Positions 12,131 to 21,176 of a DNA stretch of 64,000 nt are shown piece after piece. The first letter of the stretch is position 1; each line of letters opens with the position of its first letter. Under the pieces are notes generated by a model that was given only the letters and a program-made list of their open reading frames with translations, was not told the DNA's origin and made no database searches. This DNA is from Euptelea pleiosperma (taxonomy: Eukaryota > Streptophyta > Magnoliopsida > Ranunculales > Eupteleaceae). Where the stretch lies: positions 14,143,929-14,207,928 of the forward strand of contig CM068541.1 in NCBI GenBank assembly GCA_035048495.1. Direction: 5' to 3'. Position numbers and translations under genes: made by a program.

Positions 12131-14285
12131 TCAGGTACAACTAACACCAATCAAGTCCACGGAGAGCTTGAACATAACTTCTGGAGGTGGCTTAGTCATA
12201 ATAGATGTTGGATTCTCTAATGCAACAATTTTCATTAATACAATAGCCCCTTGAGAAACCACATCCAATATAAAATGCATCCTAACATCAATGGGCTTGG
12301 TCCTCTCATGGAACATTTGATTATTGGTCAACTATGGCACTCTGACTGTCACAGTACACAATAGTTGACTCCAATTTCAATCCCAAATCACCAACCAAAC
12401 CACTTAGCCAAATAGCTTCCTTCACTGCCTCTGTAGCTACCATATATGCTACTTCCGTAATAGACAATGCAATTGTAGATTGCAGTGTCGCTTTCCAGCT
12501 AATAGCACAACCAAAAAGAGTAAAGACATAACCTGTCAAAGAATTGTCTATCCAAGTCTCCAGCATAATCTCAATCAACATAACCAACAACGCTTCCTGA
12601 CATTTCACTACCTCTGTAATACACTAAACCAATATCTCCAATACCTTTAAGATATCAGAGTATCCATTTCACAGCCTGCCAATGGTTCTTCCCAGGGCGA
12701 TCCATATACCTAATAACCACATTAACAACTTGTGAAATGTCTGGCCTCATGCAAACCATAGCATACATGATGTTCCCAACTGCACTAGCATAAGGAACAC
12801 ATGACATGTGCTCCACCTCCTCCTTAGTTTGTGGTGACAAAGCATCTAAGAGTTTGAAATGGGTTGCAATCGGAGTTCATAGGCTTTTACTCATGCATAA
12901 CAAAGCGTTCCAACAGCTTCTCAATGTACCTCTTCTACGATAGGTACAATTTTCCCACTTTTCAGTCCTTGTGAATCTCCATACCCAGTAATTCTTTGCA
13001 GCTTCCAAATCTTTCATCTCGAACTCGTCACTCAATTGACCCTTCAACTTGTTGATCTCAGACATGTTTTTGGAAGAATCAACATGTCATCAATATATAA
13101 TAGCAAGTACACAACCGAACCATCTGAGAGCTTCCTATGATAGACACAACTGTCATACTCACTCATGAAGTAGCCATGTCCTATCATAAATGTATCAAAC
13201 CACTTGTACCATTGTCTTGGTGATTGTTTCAACCCATACAAGGATTTCTTTAACAAACACACCAGGTCTTCTTTACCTGAAACAACAAACTCGTCTAGCT
13301 GTTGCATGTAAATCTACTCCTCAAGCTCACCATGTAGAAAAGTTATCTTGACATCAAGCTACTTTAACTCCAAGTCAAACAAAGCAAACATGACAAGTAA
13401 CACGTGGATAGAGCTATGTTTCACAACTAGTGAGAATACTTAATTGAAGTCCACACCCTGTTTCTGATTATAGCTGCCACCAAACGTGCTTGTACTTTGC
13501 ATCTTCCACTCCTAAAGTTCATTCTTTCCTTTTGAAAACTCATTTACAACCAACAATCTTCTACCCCTTAGGCAGTTTCACCAACTCCCAAGTATATATG
13601 GTTATTGTGAAGAGATTCAACCTCCTTTCCAATGGCAACAGTCCACTATGTTGATTCTTCACTAGTGACGGCCTCATGATAAGTACAAGGTTTCTCAACC
13701 TCAAAAACTCTTTGCCACACTAAGTGCATAAGGCTACCCGATCTACATTATAGCCATATCTCTGAGGTGGTATAATTTGCCTCCTCTATCTATCCTTTAC
13801 AAGATTATACTCTTGTTACTACGGTGCTTCATTCTCTTCAGTAAGATCGATCCTGTACTTCTTCTTCATCCTAATGAACTGGGACATCTTCTGAAGCTTC
13901 AATCTCAAGCTCCACCTGCTCACTAGCACCATGTTCTATCCCCCACATCAAGATACTCCTTGCTCAGCTTGAGTATAACCCACTCATCAAAGGTCACATC
14001 TTTGTTAATAATATACTTGGGTTCAGTGATAGAGTCATGAAGGGGCCACAGGGGCAACTGCCCCCGTCAACTATGAAAACTCTTTCCCCCCTCAACAATG
14101 AGAACTCCTTAATTTTTTTAATTTGCTAAAATGCCCTTGTACTTTGTTTTGCCCTCCTAAAATACCTTTAGTTAGTCCCGCCAACACCCCCCCCCCCTTT
14201 GGAACAAACTCTTAGCTCTGCCACTACTTGGGTGATTTAGGATCTGTACACCACAGTTTGTATCCTTTCACCCCATCTGCATATC
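12131..14285 (-). pseudogene. Copia reverse transcriptase and RNase H, broken
   Basis: Reading the minus strand, a conserved post-integrase block (YADGVKGYKLWC near 14,240-14,280, then KYIINKDVTFDEW) leads into RT. The RT core at 13,044-13,307 shows KKSLYGLKQSPRQWYK and the active-site box LLLYIDDML (about 13,081-13,112), with YIDD for the usual YVDD. The RT tail (SEINKLKGQLSDEFEMKDL) and the thumb region (HMSCVPYASAVGNIMYAM) follow in other frames. RNase H (12,321-12,608) shows SLTGYVFTLFGCAISWK and the DSQSAI motif. At least five frame changes separate these blocks, so no enzyme can be made. The hAT MITE at 14,023-14,225 interrupts the 5' part. Confidence 0.9.
14023..14225. mobile_element. 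hAT-type MITE inside the copia pol
   Basis: An 8-bp target duplication ACTTGGGT (14,015-14,022 and 14,226-14,233) flanks 203 bp with short imperfect inverted ends (left tcagtgatagagtca, right reverse complement agtggcagagctaag). These resemble the CAGTGGCGGAGC ends of many plant hAT elements. Removing the insert and one target copy restores the copia reading frame (DPKSP to KYIINKDV), which confirms it as a later insertion. A long C run sits at 14,191-14,202. Confidence 0.85.
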
Positions 14286-14290
14286 TAAGA

Positions 14291-16173
14291 TGAAAATTTG
14301 TATTGGATAAATTTTGTGTCAAAACTCAGTTAGTCAGGTTTGTAATATGTGTCAATTTTAGTGTTGTTCTGAATGTCTACGTGAAGACAAAGCTTGCAAT
14401 TTAGCCATTTGAAGCCAGTTTGAGTCGTCCAATGCTCAGAGGCAATCTTGAAGACCACACACCACCACATTCCTAGGATGCTAAGTGACCAAGTGGACTT
14501 AGATTGACCTTAGGTGGGGACCCTTGACCTTGACTTAGTAGAACTTAGGTAGGAGATAAAATGATTAAAAGATTTTTAAATAGAAAAACCTAAGTTTTGA
14601 GAGTTCTTTCGAAGGACCCATGATTCATTCAAACGGAGTCGAGTCATTCGACCAAACCCTGCCCGAGAGTTGAACATAGCTCAAATGATCTTTGAGCAAA
14701 GTGGGTCGAATGACTTGACAAGTGGGTTGACCAAACTTGCAATTCTCAATTTTAGAAACTTGCCAAAAATGCAATTTTTCATCTCGGAAGTTTTCTAAAT
14801 CGAGTAGATCTTTTCTCTCTTAACTATAAGCTATAAATACACATAAATTCGTAGGGTTTAGGAATCCATTGATCCAATAGACAAGAAATTGAGATCCCTG
14901 AAGAACAAAGAACCATTTTAGAGAGAAGATCGAAACACATTTTCGGAGAAAACCTAGAAGTTCTACAAGTGATTTACATAATTTTCTAGGGTGCTCATTC
15001 TCTCACTCAAGAATATGTGTCAAATTTAGTGTTGGTTTAAATGTTTATGTGAAGATGAAGCTTGCAATTCAGCCATTTGAAGCCAGTTGGAGACGTCTGA
15101 TGCTCAGATGCGATATTGAAGACCCCATGTCACCACAGTATTAGGCTGGTAAGTGACCCAGTGGACTTAGATTGACCTTAGGTGGGAACCCTTGACCTTG
15201 ACCTAGTAGAACTTAGGTAGGAGCTAAATTGATTAAAAGAATTTTTAAATAGAAAAACCTGAGTTTTGAACTAGGAGTTGGTTCGATCGAATCCTTTTTG
15301 AGCTCAAATGATCAAATGTTCTTTGCGCAAAGTGGATCGAACAATTTGACAGGTGGGTCGACCGAACCTACGATTCTTAGTTTTAGAAAATTGTCAAAAA
15401 TGTGATTTTTTATCTCGAAAGTTTTCTACATGGAGTAGATTTTCCTATTGCCTCTAAGATATAAATACACCTAAATTTGTAGGGTTTAGGAATCCATTGA
15501 TCTAATAGACATGAATATTGAGATCCCATTAAAGAACAAAGGATCTATCTTAGAGAGAAGATCGAAGATCACATTTTTGGAGATAACCTAACAGTTCTAC
15601 AAGAGATTTACATCTTTTTCTAAGGTGCTCATTCTCTCACTCGAGATCATTGATCTTATGGTATTTATTAGTATTTTTGGGAGTGTTACCATTTAGTGGT
15701 TTAACAACTCCGATGAGTAGTGTGTATCCCTCTCAACCTAGCCCCACCTAGTGTAGAGGGTGTGAATTCATGGTGGCAAGTTGGCTCAATTCAGTGTGGT
15801 TCTAGATCAAACCCTGAAGGCGTTTTGTGTGGAGTGCGAAGCGTGAAAATATAAGGCGACATAGTAAATCGGCGGTTAGAGCTCATAACATGGGTAATAG
15901 TCTGTATCTTGTCTTCTATTAGTGTTATAATTTTGACTGGGCGTGGCCCCGAGGTTTTATCCATTTGGGTTTTCTTCGTAAAAATCGCGTGCCTTGTGTG
16001 ATTGATTCTTTATGTTTTAATTTGCTTCTGCGTAGTCATAAGCATGCGATAGGAACCTTATCATAGACCGAATAGATTTTGAATAGGTTATTTAATTTAA
16101 AATTGGTATAATAATTGAATTAGACATATTCACCCCCTCTAGGTCCTGTGACTCCTAAGACTAGGCTATTTCA
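14291..16173 (+). mobile_element. Solo LTR nested in the copia integrase, internally duplicated
   Basis: It starts TGAAAATTTG and ends GGCTATTTCA, giving the inverted ends TGAAA/TTTCA. Flanks are taaga (14,286-14,290) and gaaga (16,174-16,178), a 5-bp target duplication with one mismatch. Removing it rejoins the copia frame as KCIFLRYADG. The last 50 bp (ttcaccccctctaggtcctg...) resemble the ends of the LTRs at 6,344 and 29,915. There is no internal retrotransposon region, so it is a solo LTR. TATA boxes occur at 14,831-14,840 (ctataaatac) and 15,457-15,468. Confidence 0.85.
14347..15647 (+). repeat. Tandem duplication of about 668 bp within the solo LTR
   Basis: Copy A (14,347-15,014) and copy B (15,015 to about 15,647) align along their length. 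Shared landmarks are tgtgtcaa, gaagccagtt, cccttgaccttga, the TATA box, agggtttaggaatccattga and ctcattctctcactc. Copy B is a little shorter. The two diverge by scattered substitutions and small indels, so the duplication is not recent. It doubles the promoter region of the LTR. Confidence 0.9.
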
Positions 16174-16940
16174 GAAGAAATATGCACTTATTTGCCCTCG
16201 GCTCAATTTACCCTCATTCACATTGACATAAGTTGGACAACCAAACACTTTCAAATCAATGTAACGAGGAAGAGACAGAGACCAAACTTCTTCAAGAATC
16301 TTACAATCGATAGTTGTCAAAGGAGACATATTGACCAAGTAGCAAGCTGTATTTACAGGTTCAGCCTCGAAATCCTTGGGTAACTGAGCATTGGAGAGAA
16401 TATTACACCGAGCCCTCTTTAAGAGAGTTCTATTCATCCTTTCTGCAACCCCATTCTGTTGTGGCGTCTTTCTGACCATGCGGTGCCTCAAAATTCCTTC
16501 ATTATTGCAGAGCTCATTAAACAGACCTCCACAAAATTCCATGTCATTGTCAGTTCTCAAGTGCTTGATCTTATTGCCTGTTTACTTCTCGATCATAGCC
16601 TTCCACTACTTGAACCGAACAAAGACTCCACTCTTGTGTTTCAAAATAAATATCTAAACCTTTCGAGAATAATCATTGATAAAGCTCAACATGTACTGAT
16701 CACTACCCAGAGAAGGAACACGGGAAGGTCCCTAGAGATCAGAATGGATATAATAAGTACCATTGGTCTCATGAACACCCGTATTAAACTTCGTCCTTCA
16801 CTGCTTACCTAATACATGATGATTATAAAAGTTCAGTTTCTCTATTTTCTGGCCTCATAGTAAACCCTGTTTGCTCAACACAGCCATTCCTCTCTCACTC
16901 ATATGCTCTAGCCGCATGTGCCACAGCCTAGTGGTATCTG
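16174..16940 (-). pseudogene. Copia integrase, broken
   Basis: The pre-integrase block HMRLEHMSERGM lies near 16,895-16,930. The following zinc-binding block has lost its cysteines (FYNHHVLGKQ where family members have two Cys). The catalytic core keeps all three acidic motifs: YIHSDL, LRTDNDMEFC and QQNGVAERMN. The longest open stretch is 16,171-16,560 (129 codons). In-frame stops occur in the first half (for example after SKQGLL and after YIHSDL). The solo LTR insertion ends it at the KCIFL position. Confidence 0.88.
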
Positions 16941-17054
16941 AAGCTGAATTTGATGATGACACAGCAGCAGTGCCTGTAACCATACCACCTTGAAGCAAAT
17001 AGAGGCTATTCTCTGCTTCCTTCCTTCATCACAAAAGAGCACCCTTAGAAATCC

Positions 17055-17345
17055 TCATAACTCCACTTTCAACTTTGTAGCTGCAACTATTGGAGTCGAG
17101 CGTACCCAAGGAACCAGGTTCTTCTTTAGCTCTAGAATATGCTTCACATCAGTCAAGATCGTCACAATACCATCATGTATATTAATTCGAATGGAGCCAA
17201 TCCCAACAACCTTACATGCTACATCATTTCCCATCAAGAATTTACTAATATCATCAATGGATTGATAATTGGTAAACCATTATTTATTAGGATAGATATG
17301 GTGGGAACAACTCGAATTAGGAATCCACTCATCACCTGAGCCACT
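17055..17345 (-). pseudogene. Copia aspartic protease, active-site Asp lost
   Basis: The block EWIPNSSCSHHI (about 17,300-17,336) aligns with the family pattern W-I-x-D-S-G/A-x-S-x-H, so the catalytic Asp is Asn and the DSG box reads NSS. The downstream part is typical: FLMGNDVACKVVGIGSIRI then TDVKHILELKKNL. One frame is open through the domain, but the missing Asp predicts no activity. Confidence 0.82.
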
Positions 17346-17434
17346 AACAGTACATGAGAGAACATCAACAACTTCAAGTTCTTCCTCTGCAACACTAGCT
17401 ATATTAGCAGACTTAGCTTTTCTTTTTTCTTTTC

Positions 17435-18147
17435 CTTTTAAAATGCTCTTCCTTGTGACAAAGATAACATTTCAATTTCTTAGACTTAAATTTTGATCTA
17501 GATCAACCTTCACCTTTTGAGCCCTTCTCCTTTGTTCTCCCTATTGCAACCAAATCCTCCCCTAAGCTTTCATCTCTACTCTCCAACCCCATTTTCTTCA
17601 ATTCCTTAGAATTTAAGGATGCCTTAATATCCTCCATGGAGAGAATATCTCTACCATACATCATGGTATCAACAAAATACTCGTAGGAAGGTGGTAAGAA
17701 ACACATAAGAATTATGGCTTGATCCTAATCATCAATTTTAACATCAACATTTTTCAAATCTAAAATGACTTTATTAAATTCATCAAGATGGTCTATAACA
17801 GACGTATCTTCTTGCATCTAGAGAGTAAACGACTGTTTCTTCAAATACAAACAATTCGTGAGAGACTTGGTCGTGTATAGACTCTCCAACTTGAGCCATA
17901 ACCCAGTAGTCGTGGTTTCTTCAAAAACTTCTCTCAACACACCATCGCTCAAGCACAACAGAATAACACTCTGCACTTTCTCCAGCTTCTCTTCATTGTC
18001 TTCTTCCAACATCATTTCCAGTAGAGCATTTCTACCCTTCAGTGCTTTCAACAATCCCTGTTTAACCAACAAAGTACGCATCTTAACATGCCACAAGCTA
18101 AAGTTGTTTCTTCTGTCAAATTTCTCTAACTCGAACTTTGCTGGCAT
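17435..18147 (-). pseudogene. Copia gag, broken
   Basis: It starts MPAKFELEKFDRRNNFSLWH at 18,147, 28 bases after the primer site. The first frame is open for 109 codons (to 17,818). A frame change is followed by 67 more codons (17,706-17,503) with [20 protein letters not shown] zinc knuckle at 17,435-17,470 reads CYLCHKEEHFKR: the final Cys of CX2CX4HX4C is gone. Content and order match Tnt1-like gag. Confidence 0.88.
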
Positions 18148-18189
18148 TGCAAAAATCCCAAATCGAACACCGGAGCTCTGATACCGATT

Positions 18190-18683
18190 TTTTATGATGA
18201 CCTATGATTTAGGATTAAAACAACTATAGAAAATGAATAAAGTGAACACAAAGCACACAAACTATTTGCGTGGTTTGACTTATAGCCTACATCTACGAGC
18301 AAAGATGGCAAGCTATTTTGTTATGATGGTGGAAAATACAAGAATCAGTCTCATAGAACCCTGAACCCAAACACACCCTTGTGCACTCTCTCTCTCTCTT
18401 CCCCTCCATAGCTCTGAAAATAGAATATAGATGTCTCCCTAAAACGTAATTGGGTTCGAGCATTACTTGGAGGAATCCTAGAGAAACAGGGAAACTTCCC
18501 GTAACTGTTTCCTGCAAGTTCGTTCAAACCAACTAGGGTTCGTTTGAACGAGCCCAGGTTCGTTCGAATGACCTAACCCGAGAGTAGAAGCCAAAAGTCC
18601 TTTGTGCTGGCAATAGGTTCGTTTGAACGTTCTTGGGGTCGTTCGAACGACCTCAGATGTGGAATTCGAGCGACATCATAACA
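18190..18683 (-). repeat. 5' LTR of the copia element, with primer binding site beside it
   Basis: 494 bp. On the minus strand it begins TGTTATGATGTCGC and ends CATCATAAAA, followed within two bases by tcggtatcagagc (18,175-18,187), the tRNA-Met primer site. It carries several GTTCGTTCGAAC-type palindromes (18,519-18,655). Downstream on the minus strand is a TATA-like tctatattc near 18,422-18,430 and a CT run at 18,388-18,401. Confidence 0.9.
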
Positions 18684-18794
18684 ATTTCTGTTTTCATGTG
18701 TTCTTTGTTGATGATTTTAGCTTGTAGGTTGGCAATACACAACCTAAATTTTTACAGTAGACTTTAATTAATGTTCTTTTGTAATACACAAGTG

Positions 18795-19232
18795 TTTCAG
18801 AACCCAAAAGGTCGACTCGACTCAAAAGCTCATGAGGTCAAGTCAACATGTGAGACGACTTGGCGAGTCCATAAAACTATTAAAATATATAGAAAATTAG
18901 AGAATATTATCAAATATTTAAAAATAAAATAATAATTTATGCTATCTCATATTTTGACAATAAAGTAAACTAAAAAACTAAGGCTCTGTATGGTTGCCCT
19001 GAATAAGTTTTCTAGAAATGATTTTTGCATATCAATGTCAAAAAACATTTCCGTATCATCACTTTCTAACCTACAAATCCCTTTGTCTGTATCTTTTTGA
19101 CTTGTGAGTCGAGTCGGGCTGACTTGGTTGAGGTTTTTAGTCAAGTTGGCAACTAACCACTAATCAAGTCACTAGCTCAAGTTTACCCAAAGTCTCATCA
19201 AGTCGAATCGACTTGTTGAGATTTAAAATTAT
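18795..19232. mobile_element. Probable decayed hAT MITE rich in TCGACTCG
   Basis: Both ends are rich in GTCGACTCGAC-type text (tttcagaacccaaaaggtcgactc on the left, aagtcgaatcgacttg on the right). This resembles the better-preserved MITE at 21,177-23,509. No clear target duplication was found. The middle includes 'aaggctctgtatggttgccc', possibly another insertion edge. Confidence 0.4.
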
Positions 19233-19477
19233 GTTACACATGAACAAAGAGGCACACATATTGCACGTTTCCCATAAGAAAATTTCAAGTAAAAGAATAG
19301 AAGCTATATTGATCATTTAACGAATTGAATTATCATAACAACTATCATAAATACAACTAAGTATGTTTAATAATTACATAGAATGTAGCAAATGTTTCAA
19401 ACATTACTCCTCATAACTTAAATGTAAGAATGTGAGAAAATTGAAGAGATGGAATGAAGTAGGGAAACGTTTCTCAC

Positions 19478-20722
19478 AGTTGCTCTAAGTATATAAGCTT
19501 AGACAATTCTGGAGGGACTATTCCACTTAACTCTTGGCCGGGCAAGTTACTGTAATTCAAAATGAGATGATCACATAATTCAGATCTTAGATTTTAAATT
19601 AGAGTCCATAACCAGTCAACTCCTTAAAATGAGATGTGGGAATTGAGTAAGTAATTACCCAACACCCTGGAGCACTCACGCCCAAGACAAGTTTTTGTTA
19701 TAAAGGAGCCTATGCATCTCGAAGGAGACAACCCAAGACTATGTTGGATCTGGCCAATCTGAATCCGGATTCTGATCCACACAGACCTTGATCGATCTAT
19801 GAGTGGGTTTTATTTGTACCAACGACTCAGCCACATGGCTAATATGGTGTTAGAGTTGGTAAAATTCTAGATGTCTTAATGATACAGCTTGAAAATGGAA
19901 GTCATAGGTGATGTCTGTTAAAAAAGTGTTCAGCACTTGAAGCTTAAGTGATTAAAACAAGTGATGATTGCTTAAAGTCGCTAAAAAGTAGGAAAAAATA
20001 ATGTTTGATAAAGGTCATATGTCTAAAAACTTAAGATAAAGATACAATAGGAATTATAAAATATTTAGAAGGATAATTTTCGCCTAATTTTATAAAGATT
20101 GTTGAACTAATAGGGCATTATGGCCATTTTTGAATGAATCATAGATTCCTTCAAAAAGATGCTCAACGGCGAAACCACTTACTGCAAAAAGCCAACTTGG
20201 GCTCACTTTTCTGCTTATCTCTAAAATTCCATGATTTGGGCATCAAGTGCTGAAATTAAGTTGTTTAACAAACGTCACATAATCACTGAAATCACTGAAT
20301 TTCAGCCCATTCAGAGTTAAGGTCACCTGAGAATAAGTTTCAAACGCCACCGTAGTCATTGGGAATAGCTACATATACATCGGGAGTGACTTTTGGAAAA
20401 TTTCTCCTGTTAAATCAAATTGTCCTACTTCCCATGTATAGCTGGCGATTCTCAAAGGCTAAGACATCCATTTTTCTTGTAGCACTAAGACATTTAGAAT
20501 TTTTCCTACCTTTGATCAAAGGTCTTTGTACCGGACAATAGAACCAGTTATTACAAAAAGTTAAGGGATCATACAGTTCTGTCACGTGGCAAAGCGTGTG
20601 ATTCTTGTATCTACAACTGCAGGCAATTTCAGATGAGAGACTTTTGTCCCCACAAATGTCGGTAGAAATTTGCAAGTCCCACTTCAAATTCAACTTCCCT
20701 ACAATGTCCTTAAGAGCATTTG
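19478..20722 (-). pseudogene. 5' exons of an LRR receptor-like kinase (subfamily VIII-2 type), rest missing
   Basis: Two exons are visible on the minus strand. Exon A (20,722-20,575, 148 nt) follows the acceptor TTTGACAG and encodes ANALKDIVGKLNLKWDL, CGDKSLSSEIAC and CRYKNHTLCHVTEL. This matches the Cys-containing N-terminal cap of LRR-VIII-2 kinases, where CxCxxxNxTxCHV precedes the first repeat. Its donor is GTATGA. Exon B (19,549-19,478) is exactly 72 nt, the standard LRR exon length. It follows TTACAG, encodes NLPGQELSGIVPPELSKLIY then LEQL, and ends at the donor GTGAGA. The exon phases agree (2 nt carried plus 1 nt). No further LRR exon lies before the copia element 0.8 kb downstream, and no signal-peptide exon was recognised upstream. 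The family assignment comes from pattern recognition. Whether it is transcribed cannot be judged. Confidence 0.75.
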
Positions 20723-21167
20723 CTGTCAAATATTAAGTAAATAAAGTCAGATATTTGATGTAATCTCATCTTAATATTGGATGCAAGGTAGGTCCCAAAC
20801 TATTTTTTTTGTTTATCTCATACATGATCAGTAATTGAAGAAAGGTAGGTCCTAAAAAGTTGGTTGTTAGAGGGCTTTTTCTTGGGGAAACTATGGACAT
20901 TTGAGGATCAAAAAGAGCAATTCTCCAATGGCCATTCGATGTATCCCCTTTTGTTTCTTAGTGACATCGTGAAATTTGTGAAAAATCTTTGCTATTATGA
21001 CCCAACAATCCCTTTCCATTGAGGAGTGCTTTGGCGAAAGTTGAAGGCCATAAAAAGAAGTGAGGAATGCCAAAAAATGAGATGGATTGAGAAAGTAGAA
21101 AAAGATTTGAAGATATATACTATGATAGAAAAATAGATTTAAACAGTCGAATACCAAATGGGGTCGT
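20723..21167. other. No feature recognised upstream of the LRR exons
   Basis: This is where a signal-peptide exon of the LRR kinase relic would be expected. The only frame (20,891-21,175, minus) is low in complexity and shows no cleavable signal followed by a splice donor that I could support. Confidence 0.4.
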
Positions 21168-21176
21168 GTTACCAAT

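Larger units (their letters stand above)
11707..18683 (-). mobile_element. Degenerate Ty1/copia retrotransposon with both LTRs and target duplication
   Basis: On the minus strand the order is 5' LTR (18,190-18,683), primer binding site, gag, protease, integrase, reverse transcriptase, RNase H, polypurine tract and 3' LTR (11,707-12,006). The target duplication ATTTC is intact on both sides (11,702-11,706 and 18,684-18,688). LTR ends are TGTTATGATG and CATCATAACA, the latter mutated to CATCATAAAA beside the primer site. All reading frames are broken. Two later insertions sit inside it: a hAT MITE at 14,023-14,225 and a solo LTR at 14,291-16,173. Domain order protease-integrase-RT-RNase H is diagnostic of copia. 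The sequence blocks resemble the Tnt1-like plant group. Confidence 0.92.

Noticed and set aside
16192..16812. Plus-strand ORFs across the copia integrase
   Set aside because: They are shadows of the minus-strand integrase, which shows the D, D and E catalytic motifs.
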